Part shown: in pieces, positions 27,216 through 35,237 of the stretch
Layout of the letters: each line of letters begins with the position of its first letter
Position numbering within the stretch: position 1 is the first letter of the stretch
Notes under the pieces: model-generated
Databases searched by the model: none
What the model was told of the DNA's origin: nothing
The model's input: the letters and a program-made list of their open reading frames with translations, nothing else
Source: Flavobacteriales bacterium 33_180_T64
GTDB lineage: Bacteria; Bacteroidota; Bacteroidia; Flavobacteriales; Flavobacteriaceae
NCBI GenBank assembly: GCA_002162685.1
Contig: MAAQ01000014.1
Span: 124,001-188,000, forward strand
Direction: 5' to 3'
Length of the DNA stretch: 64,000 bases
Made by a program: the position numbers and the translations under genes

Positions 27216-27899
27216 ATGGAAAACAAAAAATATTCAGTTCTTATTATAGATGATCATCCATTAATTACTGAGGCCTATAAAACAGCTTTTAATTATTATA
27301 GTAAGCAAAATGAGTCCATTTTGTTTTTAATACAAACTGCACAAGATTGTGATAGCGCATTTCAATTAATAAATGAATTTTATACAAAAAAGAAAAGCCT
27401 TGACATTGTTTTTTTAGATATTAAATTGCCTCCATCTAAGGATGGAAATATTCTTTCGGGAGAAGACTTAGGTTTGAAAATAAACAAATTATTACCAGAT
27501 ACGAAAATTATTGTTTCTACAACATTTAACGATAATTATCGTGTACATAGTATTTTTAAAAGTATTGATCCTGATGGTTTTCTAATAAAAAATGATATTA
27601 CGCCAAAAGAGCTTATAGAAACAATTCATACTATAATAAATGATCCGCCTTATTATAGTAAGACTGTTATAAAATTGCTACGCAAACAAGTTGCAAACGA
27701 TTTTTTATTAGACAATATTGATAGAAAAATTCTACATGAATTATCTATTGGCACAAGAATGAAAGACCTTCCTGATATTCTACCTCTCTCCATAGCAGGA
27801 ATAGAAAAAAGAAAACGACATCTTAAATACGTTTTTAATGTAAAAAGTACTGATGATAAGGAGTTACTTCTTATGGCTAAGAAAACAGGCTTTATTTAA
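27216..27899 (+). CDS. response regulator, receiver plus LuxR-like HTH
   Basis: Cognate regulator of the upstream kinase. The receiver has VLIIDDHPLITEAY with the acidic pair and phospho-acceptor Asp68 in IVFLDIKLPP, so it looks phosphorylatable. The linker leads to a divergent LuxR/NarL-like helix-turn-helix (ILHELSIGTRMKDLPDILPL, then IEKRKRHLKYVF). I chose the ATG at 27216; a TTG two codons earlier is possible. A strong terminator follows, and about 290 bp later come the tandem peptide units, which makes those units natural candidate targets. That link is inference. Confidence 0.85.
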   Translation: MENKKYSVLIIDDHPLITEAYKTAFNYYSKQNESILFLIQTAQDCDSAFQLINEFYTKKKSLDIVFLDIKLPPSKDGNILSGEDLGLKINKLLPDTKIIVSTTFNDNYRVHSIFKSIDPDGFLIKNDITPKELIETIHTIINDPPYYSKTVIKLLRKQVANDFLLDNIDRKILHELSIGTRMKDLPDILPLSIAGIEKRKRHLKYVFNVKSTDDKELLLMAKKTGFI

Positions 27900-27925
27900 T
27901 TTTAAAATAAAATAGTATAAAAAAG

Positions 27926-27950
27926 AGTAAGGCTTAGCCTTACTTTTTTT
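27926..27950 (+). terminator. intrinsic terminator after the two-component pair
   Basis: AGTAAGGC, TTA loop, GCCTTACT and seven Ts: a perfect 8-bp stem starting 26 bp after the stop. It separates the regulators from the peptide units downstream. Between 27951 and 28117 I see no gene. Confidence 0.88.
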
Positions 27951-28117
27951 ATTGAAAACCAGAATAATACATAAGCGTTATTTATCTAGTTTTATAATTA
28001 ATTACAGGATGATGAATTTAATGAAATCATCGCTTTTTATTATAGAACCTCTACTGATATATACTTACATTATGTAGTCGCGTATTCTGCTTAGTAAAGA
28101 GTTCCCTTTAATTTCAG

Positions 28118-28171
28118 AAAGTCGGACTAACCTAAACAGCGACTTTAAATACCTGATAGTAGGCGATATTT
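28118..28171 (+). promoter_or_regulatory. two-hairpin RNA leader, copy 1
   Basis: Hairpin 1 is AAAGTCG (28118-28124), a 15-nt loop GACTAACCTAAACAG, then CGACTTT (28140-28146). Hairpin 2 follows at once: AAATA-CCT, loop GATAGT, AGG, 3-nt bulge CGA, TATTT (ends 28171). It ends 14 nt before the ATG of peptide 1. Similar layouts precede all four peptides, so I call it a structured 5' UTR. Confidence 0.75.
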
Positions 28172-28185
28172 TAAATATAACTATT

Positions 28186-28398
28186 ATGAACTCAAAAATT
28201 TTTTACGGCTTACTAGTGATGATTTTCGCAGGATCAGTTTCTTTAACAGAAATGGAAAGCACTAAACTGGCAGATGTAGTAACAGTAGGAGCTTCAGATA
28301 ATTTTGATGAATTTAAAAAACCACGTAAAAAGGAGTTAGAGGTGGAAATAGAACTCGATGATACTTGGGAGCTCATTTTTTTTGATTACAGAGGGTAA
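28186..28398 (+). CDS. tandem secreted peptide 1 (divergent C-terminus)
   Basis: A 70-residue member of a four-copy family. The N-terminus (NSKIFYGLLVMIFAGSVS) is a Sec-type signal peptide without a lipobox, followed by the family-wide LTEMESTKLADVVTV. The C-terminal half is unlike copies 2 and 3: it is rich in Lys and Glu, then ends in an aromatic patch (WELIFFDYRG). The usual core can still be traced, decayed, just after the stop codon at about 28405-28490, so this copy has probably acquired a new tail through a frameshift or rearrangement. It is preceded by the two-hairpin leader. Function unknown; a candidate precursor of a secreted peptide. Confidence 0.7.
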   Translation: MNSKIFYGLLVMIFAGSVSLTEMESTKLADVVTVGASDNFDEFKKPRKKELEVEIELDDTWELIFFDYRG

Positions 28399-28404
28399 AA
28401 CTAA

Positions 28405-28490
28405 TATGTCTTTCTTCGAGGAAAGGTGATGAAGGATGTGATACAGATAAGTCACAAGCAGAGAATGATTTACCATTGGTAATAATTTTA
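28405..28490 (+). pseudogene. decayed peptide core after peptide 1
   Basis: The bases after the stop of peptide 1 align with the C-terminal coding part of peptide 2 (about 28762-28845). CTTCGAGGAAAGGTGATGAA matches the region coding for AEKREE, and the stretch ending GAATGATTTACCATTGGT matches the one coding for EYDLPLV. The frame is interrupted, so it is a relic. Confidence 0.6.
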
Positions 28491-28564
28491 TAGATAGCAG
28501 GGTGTTTTTTCAAAACCTATAATTATATCAACAGATACACTTAATAAATTTTATTTAAAAATAA

Positions 28565-28618
28565 AAAGTCGGACAAGCCGAAACAGCGACTTTAAATATC
28601 TGAAAGTAGGCGATATTT
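28565..28618 (+). promoter_or_regulatory. two-hairpin RNA leader, copy 2
   Basis: AAAGTCG (28565-28571), loop GACAAGCCGAAACAG, CGACTTT (28587-28593). Then AAATA-TCT, loop GAAAGT, AGG, bulge CGA, TATTT (to 28618). Relative to copy 1 the stem base C becomes U opposite G, so pairing is kept. It ends 14 nt before the ATG. Confidence 0.77.
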
Positions 28619-28632
28619 TAAACATAAATATT

Positions 28633-28845
28633 ATGAAAACAAAAGTTTTATTCTACGCTTTGTTTGCGATGGTTTTCGCAGGATCTGTTTCTATGACAGA
28701 AATGGAAAGTACTAAACTTGCAGATGCTGTAACAGTAGCATCTACAGTAAATTCAGACGAACGTTCTCCTGCCGAGAAACGTGAGGAGGGATATGAATAT
28801 ATTGAGGCGAAAGCAGAGTATGATCTGCCTTTAGTTAACAATTAG
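28633..28845 (+). CDS. tandem secreted peptide 2
   Basis: A 70-residue protein with a Sec-type signal (KTKVLFYALFAMVFAGSVS), then MTEMESTKLADAVTV, then an acidic core NSDERSPAEKREEGYEYIEA ending KAEYDLPLVNN. It has no cysteine and no Gly-Gly leader site. The core is nearly identical to that of peptide 3. It is preceded by RNA leader copy 2, and a decayed second core follows its stop. The likely product is a short exported peptide released after signal (and perhaps further) cleavage. No known bacteriocin family is recognised. Confidence 0.75.
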   Translation: MKTKVLFYALFAMVFAGSVSMTEMESTKLADAVTVASTVNSDERSPAEKREEGYEYIEAKAEYDLPLVNN

Positions 28846-28851
28846 TATGTG

Positions 28852-28912
28852 TCCTGCCTAGAAACGAGAGGAAAAGCATGAGTATTTGGGAATGAAAACA
28901 AAATACGACTTA
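28852..28912 (+). pseudogene. decayed peptide core after peptide 2
   Basis: TCCTGCCTAGAAACGAGAGG and the following ~40 bases align without gaps to the core of peptide 2 itself (28766-28826). The copy carries a TAG in the original frame and is not open. It shows that the core-coding segment was duplicated within the unit. Confidence 0.65.
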
Positions 28913-28994
28913 ACGTGTTAATAGTTTTATTTTATGATACTTGAAATCTATGTTTTGCGTAGTAAAAAATCTTTTTAATCTTTTTCGAAAAGGG

Positions 28995-29047
28995 AAGTCG
29001 GATAAACCTAAACAGCGACTTTAAATAACTGAAATCAGGTGTTATTT
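28995..29047 (+). promoter_or_regulatory. two-hairpin RNA leader, copy 3
   Basis: AAGTCG (28995-29000), loop GATAAACCTAAACAG, CGACTT (29016-29021). Then AAATAA-CTG, loop AAAT, CAG, bulge GTG, TTATTT (to 29047). Both sides of hairpin 2 differ from copies 1, 2 and 4 but pair again, which is compensatory change. It ends 14 nt before the ATG. Confidence 0.77.
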
Positions 29048-29061
29048 TAAATACAACTATT

Positions 29062-29271
29062 ATGAAAACAAAAATTTTATTTTACGGCTTATTAGCTGTG
29101 GTTTTTGCAGGATCAGTTTCTTTAACAGAAATGGAAAGCACTAAACTCGCAGATGCTGTAACGGTATCATCTTCAGATAATTCAGACGAACGTTCTCCTG
29201 CAGAGAAACGCGAGGAAGGATATGAGATGATGGAGGCGAAAGCAGAGTTCGATTTACCAGATACACCATGA
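29062..29271 (+). CDS. tandem secreted peptide 3
   Basis: A 69-residue family member with signal KTKILFYGLLAVVFAGSVS, the constant LTEMESTKLADAVTV and the acidic core NSDERSPAEKREEGYEMMEA ending KAEFDLPDTP. It is closest to peptide 2, with differences concentrated at the last residues. It is preceded by RNA leader copy 3 and followed by a hairpin terminator about 95 bp after its stop. It appears intact. Function is inferred only from the neighbourhood (see findings). Confidence 0.75.
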   Translation: MKTKILFYGLLAVVFAGSVSLTEMESTKLADAVTVSSSDNSDERSPAEKREEGYEMMEAKAEFDLPDTP

Positions 29272-29367
29272 TTAATTAGTATGTAGCTGCAGTGAGCATG
29301 TGAAGGGATGTGGGGCAAATATGTCGTGTCCAAAACCAGGTTTACTGCAGTAGCATATGAATTTTTA

Positions 29368-29403
29368 AAATAGCTTTAGATTTCTCGAAATCTAAGGCTA
29401 TTT
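29368..29403 (+). terminator. 16-bp hairpin after peptide 3, terminator-like
   Basis: AAATAGCTTTAGATTT, loop CTCG, AAATCTAAGGCTATTT: a 16-bp stem with one G-U pair. The U-tract after it is short, so termination may be partial. It divides units 3 and 4. Confidence 0.65.
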
Positions 29404-29460
29404 ATATAGAGATAAACTATACTTAATAAAGAATCTCCTTCAATTATTTTTTTGAAATAG

Positions 29461-29513
29461 AAAGTCGGACAAACCTAAACAGCGACTTTAAATACCTGTA
29501 AGAGGCGATATTT
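29461..29513 (+). promoter_or_regulatory. two-hairpin RNA leader, copy 4
   Basis: AAAGTCG (29461-29467), loop GACAAACCTAAACAG, CGACTTT (29483-29489). Then AAATA-CCT, loop GTAAG, AGG, bulge CGA, TATTT (to 29513). The loop of hairpin 2 is one base shorter than in copy 1, with the stem kept. It ends 12-15 nt before the two adjacent ATGs. Confidence 0.77.
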
Positions 29514-29525
29514 TAAATTATAAAT

Positions 29526-29753
29526 ATGATGAAAACAAAAATTTTATTTTACAGCTTATTTGTTGTGGTTTTTGCAGGATCAGTTTTTTTATCAGAAATG
29601 GATAACAACAAACTCTCAGATACTGCAACAATAGGAACTTCGGATAGTTTTGATGAATTAACACTTAGAAGACCATCACCATGTGAGGGATGTTATGAGG
29701 AAGAAGATCTTGAAGAAATGAGTTTAGAAGCAGAATTGACTTATCAAAGATGA
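29526..29753 (+). CDS. tandem secreted peptide 4 (cysteine-containing variant)
   Basis: A 75-residue member (74 if the second ATG at 29529 is used) with signal KTKILFYSLFVVVFAGSVF and a more diverged constant part LSEMDNNKLSDTATI. The core is different: RRPSPCEGCYEEEDLEEMSL contains a CxxC-like pair, the only cysteines in the family. That matters because a DCC thiol-disulfide oxidoreductase is encoded downstream. It is preceded by RNA leader copy 4 and lies 55 bp upstream of the SdpA-like gene, so this copy may be cotranscribed with the putative maturation genes. Confidence 0.72.
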   Translation: MMKTKILFYSLFVVVFAGSVFLSEMDNNKLSDTATIGTSDSFDELTLRRPSPCEGCYEEEDLEEMSLEAELTYQR

Positions 29754-29808
29754 TTTAAAATAGCCGTGAGTTTTCATGAATCTACAACAATAAAAAAACA
29801 AACAAATA

Positions 29809-30384
29809 ATGACATTTTTTAAAATAATAGATAAATATTTAATCTGTATAGTATTGGTTGCTGTGGCATTAATTCAAATATATCATTCACAATTTGACAG
29901 ATTAACTCCATGGAAAGGAGGAGGTTTTGGAATGTTTTCTACCAATAAAAGAGCAAATGTTACTGCGGTTGGATACACTTCTGACGGTGACTCTTTAATT
30001 ATTAATGTGATTGGCAGTAAATTTGATGTGCCGATCTCCAGAAATTTCCTTTCTTCCACTAAAAATTTTCCAAAAAAAGAAAAATTAGAAAGACTCGGTG
30101 CTTTAATTGTTAATTCTTACCTCCAACCCCAAAAATTAGAAATTCCTAGCAATATTGATAGAGCAAGTGCTGATTTGATAAAAGGAAACGAAAAGTTTTA
30201 TAGTACTGCATTTATACCTAAATACTATCAGAGTGATGATATCGCTAAATCAGAAAAGGCAATCAAAATAGATAGAGTGAAGATTACTTTATATGAAACA
30301 GATTTTTTTGAAGATGGCTTATCGTATAAAAAACGGTATGTGGATGAAATTCAAATAGTTAAAAAGGTTAATAAATTAAAATAA
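29809..30384 (+). CDS. small membrane-anchored protein, SdpA-like partner of an HTTM protein
   Basis: A 191-residue protein with one N-terminal membrane helix (YLICIVLVAVALIQIYHS), then a soluble domain outside the membrane. The motif LTPWKGGGFGMFST just after the helix is, as I recall, typical of small proteins encoded next to HTTM/vitamin-K-carboxylase-like genes. In Bacillus the SdpA/SdpB pair of this kind is needed to make the SDP toxin from SdpC. The gene starts 55 bp after peptide 4, and the HTTM-like gene follows 1 bp after its stop. The SdpA relationship is a pattern-based inference that I could not test. Confidence 0.5.
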   Translation: MTFFKIIDKYLICIVLVAVALIQIYHSQFDRLTPWKGGGFGMFSTNKRANVTAVGYTSDGDSLIINVIGSKFDVPISRNFLSSTKNFPKKEKLERLGALIVNSYLQPQKLEIPSNIDRASADLIKGNEKFYSTAFIPKYYQSDDIAKSEKAIKIDRVKITLYETDFFEDGLSYKKRYVDEIQIVKKVNKLK

Positions 30385-30385
30385 T

Positions 30386-31261
30386 ATGACAAATCCTATT
30401 CTCTCCTTTATAAAAAGATTTAATACCAAACCAAAGTCATCATCAGAAGATTTAATTCTTAAATTCACTTTAATACTCTTGGTTTTAGACGGGAGTACTG
30501 GTTGGGGCTTAGATATTTTTATGAGAATTATATGTGTATTAATGTTGGCTTTTAATAAATATACTGCGAACAAGTTTCTCTGGCTATTAATAGCAATTCT
30601 ATTGCTCTTTTTTAACAGTCTCCAATTTTACAATATTGACAACCACAAAATATTATTTGTGTATTGGGTCTTATTATTAACTGCTTACATGTGGACAAAT
30701 AAAGATATTGAATATATCAGATCCAATTCCAAATTATTAATAGGTTTGGTTATGTTTTTTGCAGTTTTTCAGAAAATCATTAATGAATTTGCAACCCCAG
30801 GATTTTTACATGGTTGCTTCCTTTTTGATGGAAGGTTCATGTTAATTACCCATTTTATTATAGATACGCCATATCAAGAACTTATTAATAATAGAAATTC
30901 TACTGCAATATTGAATTTGTTGCCTATAAACAATAGTTCCGTGACTCTAACTTCAGCTTCTTACATGGGAAGTTTACTTTATGCCTTCCAGATTTTTGGT
31001 TTAATATTTGAAGGGCTGGTCGCGCTACTTTTTCTGTTTAGTAAAAAAGAGAGTATAGTTAAAGATATAGCATTAATAATATTTTGTATTGGCACGTATT
31101 TTATTTTCCCAGTTATAGGTTTTAGTTCAATACTTTTAATCTTAGGAATTGCCCAGAGTAAAGTGAAATTTAGAAAGTACTACATTTTCACATTCATACT
31201 CCTTCAGTTCATAATAGTTCCATGGCAAGAATTAATATTTTATTTTCAAAACTCTTTATAA
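30386..31261 (+). CDS. polytopic membrane protein, HTTM/SdpB-like
   Basis: A 291-residue inner-membrane protein with about 7-8 hydrophobic helices. The stretch AVFQKIINEFATPGFLHG, a helix followed by F-L-x-G, resembles the conserved segment of the HTTM family (vitamin-K-dependent carboxylase-like membrane proteins, including SdpB). It lacks the long soluble C-terminal domain of true carboxylases, as SdpB does. It starts 1 bp after the SdpA-like stop and is followed 10 bp later by the S41 peptidase gene. In the Sdp system the membrane pair processes a secreted peptide; the four peptides upstream would be the matching substrates. The family assignment is tentative. Confidence 0.5.
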   Translation: MTNPILSFIKRFNTKPKSSSEDLILKFTLILLVLDGSTGWGLDIFMRIICVLMLAFNKYTANKFLWLLIAILLLFFNSLQFYNIDNHKILFVYWVLLLTAYMWTNKDIEYIRSNSKLLIGLVMFFAVFQKIINEFATPGFLHGCFLFDGRFMLITHFIIDTPYQELINNRNSTAILNLLPINNSSVTLTSASYMGSLLYAFQIFGLIFEGLVALLFLFSKKESIVKDIALIIFCIGTYFIFPVIGFSSILLILGIAQSKVKFRKYYIFTFILLQFIIVPWQELIFYFQNSL

Positions 31262-31271
31262 ACCTACATTT

Positions 31272-32798
31272 ATGCAAAGTAAAATCACTTATCTAATGAT
31301 AATTGCTTTCAGCAGTATCATCTTATTATTTAGTTGTAACGCAAAAGTAGATCCATGTGTTTTAACAAATGATGAGTCCATTGATGAAATAGAATACATT
31401 GAAAATCTCCTTAGCGAGCAATCACCCTATATGAATATCAATAACTCTAGGGTTTCCACCTCCTTAAATGCTCTAGTTATTGAGCTTAATAAACGCGATA
31501 GCATTAATAAAAATGAACTCTCTTTTAAACTGAAAGCGGTTTTGGCAGAATTGGGTGATAGACATTCTGAGTTGGAATACATCGGGAGTTGTAACGAAAA
31601 TAACAGATATTATTTACCTTTTGCATTGGCGCCTTGGAAAGATAATGGAGCAATAGCACTCGTTAAAGAACCTAGGCTTAGGTTTTCTTTTTATCTAGAT
31701 AATTATCCTTTTCTAACAAGTATTAACGGTCAAAACATTAAAGGTTTTATTGACCAAAATGATCTTAAAAATAAGCATGCACCGAAATTTTCAAAACAAG
31801 CATTGGGCGTCGAGAAATTAAATGAATTCTATAAAATAAAACCAGAATTAAATGTTGGTGATCAGATGAAACTTACATTCACCAGCAGAGATTTTAAATC
31901 TGATACAACACTACTTTTGAACTTAGTTGAATCGAAAAGTAAATGGCGTGATATTGATAGCTATTTGTTTTTTGATAAAGACGATGATAGAATGAAACAG
32001 TTATTATTTAGGCAATACGATAATGATATTGCACATATAACGATACCAGAAATGTATAAGTTTTCAGAAAATGAAGATTACTTCCAATGGCTTAAACAAA
32101 CAATGAATGACGTAAAAACAAGTAATGCTCTTATTATTGATGTTAGAAATAACCCAGGAGGTAACAGAGATTTGATAGCCTTTTTTTCTAATTATCTTAT
32201 AGCACCAAATACATATCATGTAGCAAATTTAGCACGATATAGAGGCGAGATATCTGATAACACAAAAAATAGCTTGAACACTAGACGTCTTTACCCGTAT
32301 AGCCATTTTAAAGATACTGACGCTCAACTAACGATAGATAGTTTTATGAAAAACTTTCATCCTTCATTCAAAATAAATGAAAAACTATATAGTGAATATC
32401 ATTACATGGTTTTAAGTAGTGAAAGTAACTCGGATTCCTATTATTACAATAATCCTGTTTATATATTAACAAATGAAATGACTTTTAGTGCCGCAAGTGT
32501 TTTTGCTTCCTCCTTCAAAGGAATAGGAAATATCAAAATTGTAGGGATTTCTAGCGATGGTTCTAGTGGAATGCCTAAAACATATGAATTAACTAACTCC
32601 GAAATAAGATTAAGCCTATCTCATATGCTTTCTTACCAGAAAAATGGAGTACTGTTTGATGGTGTTGGCACTTCTCCTGATCTTGAAATTCATAGATCAA
32701 TGAATCAAATACAGGGTCATGAAGACAAACAACTAATGACTTTACTAGACACTATAAATGGAAATCATTCAATGAAAAATTTAAATGGAGAAGAATAA
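31272..32798 (+). CDS. S41-family (C-terminal processing-like) peptidase lipoprotein
   Basis: A 508-residue lipoprotein (signal ending LFSC) with an S41 tail-specific protease-like catalytic domain. Signatures are LIIDVRNNPGGNRDL, VYILTNEMTFSAASVFASSF (the Ser here is the likely nucleophile) and GVGTSPDLEI near the end. A PDZ-like region could lie around residues 150-220 (FLTSINGQNIKGFI). It would act at the periplasmic face of a membrane. It lies between the HTTM-like gene and a TonB-plug receptor gene whose start overlaps its end by 14 bp. Proteolytic trimming of the nearby secreted peptides is a reasonable hypothesis. Confidence 0.8.
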   Translation: MQSKITYLMIIAFSSIILLFSCNAKVDPCVLTNDESIDEIEYIENLLSEQSPYMNINNSRVSTSLNALVIELNKRDSINKNELSFKLKAVLAELGDRHSELEYIGSCNENNRYYLPFALAPWKDNGAIALVKEPRLRFSFYLDNYPFLTSINGQNIKGFIDQNDLKNKHAPKFSKQALGVEKLNEFYKIKPELNVGDQMKLTFTSRDFKSDTTLLLNLVESKSKWRDIDSYLFFDKDDDRMKQLLFRQYDNDIAHITIPEMYKFSENEDYFQWLKQTMNDVKTSNALIIDVRNNPGGNRDLIAFFSNYLIAPNTYHVANLARYRGEISDNTKNSLNTRRLYPYSHFKDTDAQLTIDSFMKNFHPSFKINEKLYSEYHYMVLSSESNSDSYYYNNPVYILTNEMTFSAASVFASSFKGIGNIKIVGISSDGSSGMPKTYELTNSEIRLSLSHMLSYQKNGVLFDGVGTSPDLEIHRSMNQIQGHEDKQLMTLLDTINGNHSMKNLNGEE

Positions 32799-35163
32799 AA
32801 AACACAATTTAATTTTAATGATTCTTTTGTTTATAGCTGGAAGTTCTTTTTCGCAAATTCCATTATATAGTATAAAGGGAAATATAATTGATAAAAATAA
32901 CGACATTCCTATTGAAGGAGCTTCAATTCTAATTTTGGATTTGAAGAATGATTTAATTGTCACTAGAGTTAAAACAGAACAAGACGGTCATTTTGAAATA
33001 AGTTTTGAAAAGGGGAAGTATCATATTTCTTTTTCGTTCGAAAAGTATGAAACCTTGATGATACCGATAAAGCAATCAGATTTTGATAAACAACTCTATG
33101 ACATCGGAAATATTAAACTAGAACCTCTAACATATACCGAGCTGGATGAAGTAATGATAACAGCTAAAGATTATAGAGTAGAAAATGGAAGAGGAAAAAA
33201 AACATATCATATAGGTAATAGTTTAAAAGATGTAGCGGGTTCAATGTCAAATTTGCTAAGTTATATTCCGTCTGTATCTGTAGATATTGATGGTAAAGTC
33301 CAACTTAGAGGTAAAGAACCCATAATAAAAATTAATGGCAGAAAATCTAATTTATCAAAATCTGATGCATTGCAAATGCTACCTAGTGATATGATTAAGA
33401 AGATTGAAATTATAAGAAGTCCTTCTGCTAGAGAAGGTGAAACTGAACCGATAATTAATATCATAACCGATAAAAAAAGAAAAGGATTGATAGGTGGTGT
33501 TAATTTGGCTGTTGGTGCCCCATCTACACAAAAAGGAGGATTACATCTCGCCTTGAATAAAGAAAAATTTAAAGGCTATGGATTATATGGAATAAAAAAT
33601 GAAAATGATATAAAAAGCTTTTCAAATGAATTTTTAGAGACTACAAATGGAAATAGTAACTATTCGGAAACTGAGAATAGCACCAATGTGATAAACCGAT
33701 TTAACCATTTTGGCGAAATTCAATATGAATACCTCCCAAATGAAAGAAGCGAATTAGTAGGTAGTGTATCCATTTACAAAGATGATAACAAATTATCATA
33801 TAATGGTTCAAGAATAATTGAAGATGATTTAATTGTATCTGATGAAATCAATCAACTAAGTGACAATCAATCCGAATCTTTATCTATTTCTAAGGAAATT
33901 GAATATGAAATAAGATTTAATGAGGATAAAAATTTATTCAAAGCCGAACTCGAATATGAATATGAAGAAAAAGATAAAAATCAAAAGTTCTTTGAAAATT
34001 CCTCTAACCAGACTCAAACGTTTAATTCTAACTCTCTTGATAAATTTAGAGGCGATGAATTAAAATTTAAAACGCGTTTTGATACAACACTTAAAAATGA
34101 GGCTTATTTTACAGTAGGTTATCGACTAGATCGAAATGAAATTAATCAAGACCAAACATTTGAAACTAATGATGTAGAATCGATATTTCTCGAAAATAAT
34201 GTGAAATTCACTCAGTATGATAACACCGGTTTTGTTGATTATTCTGATGAGTTTAAGGGTGTTTATTACAGTTTAGGATTAAGATTAAAAAATACCAATC
34301 GAATTTTAGAAGATTTTAATACTAATGAAAAATCAACACGAAATTTCTTAAATTTATTACCTATTATAAATTTGAGTTATGAATATGGAGAGAGTAACGA
34401 AATTAGTTTTAATTATTATAGTTTATTAAGTCAGCCGCGATTAAACTTTCTAAATAGTTTTAACACCAGTGTCGATCAACAACGTATAAGAGTTGGAAAC
34501 CCTGATTTAGAACCTCAGCTAACACATGCGTTTGAATTTGAATACTTTAAAGAATTTGAAAAATCAACACTTACGACCACTCTATATTCAAACTTTACCA
34601 AGGATATTATTCAATATGTATCTGTTTTTGATGATGAAACTAACAGAACCATTTCTAGGCCTGAAAATATTGGAAAAGCTAATACTTATGGTATTGATTT
34701 CTCATATAGTATAAACTCCCCAAGATGGTTAAATACCATCATCAAATTAAATGGAAAGTATGGAACGATATCAAATGACGAATTAGATTCAGATGAATTT
34801 TACGCCTTTAATTCATCATTAATTAATATTATCAGACTGAAGTCATACAAACTCGAATTTAGCTGGTTTTATAATGCTCCAAGGCGAATAAACTTTCAAA
34901 TTGAAGAAGAATCAAATCAATATTTCAAACTAGGGTTAAGTAGAAGAATATTCAAAAATAAAGGAAATTTAGTGCTATCAGTAATCGATCCATTTAACTC
35001 AGGGAAAAGAATTCAAAATATTACGGGTTCGAATTTTAATTATAGAAATGATTTTAATCCCAATCAAAGAAGAGTTTTTCTAAGTCTGTTTATGCGTTTT
35101 AGTGCTAAAAGTAAATTCAGAAGAACAGAAAAAAGGGTTAAAGAAAAAGGGATATTACAATAA
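32785..35163 (+). CDS. outer-membrane beta-barrel receptor with carboxypeptidase-like and plug domains
   Basis: A 792-residue outer-membrane protein. A signal peptide precedes a carboxypeptidase-regulatory-like domain (about 25-110; IKGNIIDKNNDIPIEGASIL). A TonB plug follows (about 125-235; SNLLSYIPSVSVDIDGKVQL, KKIEIIRSPSAREGE), then a barrel of the OMP_b-brl_3 type with repeated aromatic strands to the C-terminus. No canonical TonB box is evident. Its ATG lies 14 bp inside the end of the S41 peptidase gene, so translation is probably coupled. In this context it may export or take up a peptide or its metal or thiol-linked form. Substrate unknown. Confidence 0.85.
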   Translation: MEKNKKHNLILMILLFIAGSSFSQIPLYSIKGNIIDKNNDIPIEGASILILDLKNDLIVTRVKTEQDGHFEISFEKGKYHISFSFEKYETLMIPIKQSDFDKQLYDIGNIKLEPLTYTELDEVMITAKDYRVENGRGKKTYHIGNSLKDVAGSMSNLLSYIPSVSVDIDGKVQLRGKEPIIKINGRKSNLSKSDALQMLPSDMIKKIEIIRSPSAREGETEPIINIITDKKRKGLIGGVNLAVGAPSTQKGGLHLALNKEKFKGYGLYGIKNENDIKSFSNEFLETTNGNSNYSETENSTNVINRFNHFGEIQYEYLPNERSELVGSVSIYKDDNKLSYNGSRIIEDDLIVSDEINQLSDNQSESLSISKEIEYEIRFNEDKNLFKAELEYEYEEKDKNQKFFENSSNQTQTFNSNSLDKFRGDELKFKTRFDTTLKNEAYFTVGYRLDRNEINQDQTFETNDVESIFLENNVKFTQYDNTGFVDYSDEFKGVYYSLGLRLKNTNRILEDFNTNEKSTRNFLNLLPIINLSYEYGESNEISFNYYSLLSQPRLNFLNSFNTSVDQQRIRVGNPDLEPQLTHAFEFEYFKEFEKSTLTTTLYSNFTKDIIQYVSVFDDETNRTISRPENIGKANTYGIDFSYSINSPRWLNTIIKLNGKYGTISNDELDSDEFYAFNSSLINIIRLKSYKLEFSWFYNAPRRINFQIEEESNQYFKLGLSRRIFKNKGNLVLSVIDPFNSGKRIQNITGSNFNYRNDFNPNQRRVFLSLFMRFSAKSKFRRTEKRVKEKGILQ

Positions 35164-35237
35164 GACATATTTAAAAGAAGAAAAGAGAAATCCGATTATT
35201 TTCAAATAAAATTATGAATCTTAAAAGAGTTTAAGAA

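Noticed and set aside
28008-28040. Second terminator (GATGATGAA ... TCATCGCTTTTTATT) before the peptide units
   Set aside because: The stem is only about 5 bp, has a long loop, and has no G-C-rich pairing.
28118-29513. CRISPR or a known riboswitch class for the four repeated leaders
   Set aside because: The repeats are about 54 bp long, 430-470 bp apart and each tied to a coding sequence, so not CRISPR. I could not match the hairpins to preQ1, c-di-GMP, SAM, glutamine or other classes whose conserved cores I know.
28186-29753. Double-glycine-leader natural-product precursors
   Set aside because: The N-termini are Sec-type hydrophobic signals, with no GG or GA cleavage site and no C39 peptidase-transporter nearby.
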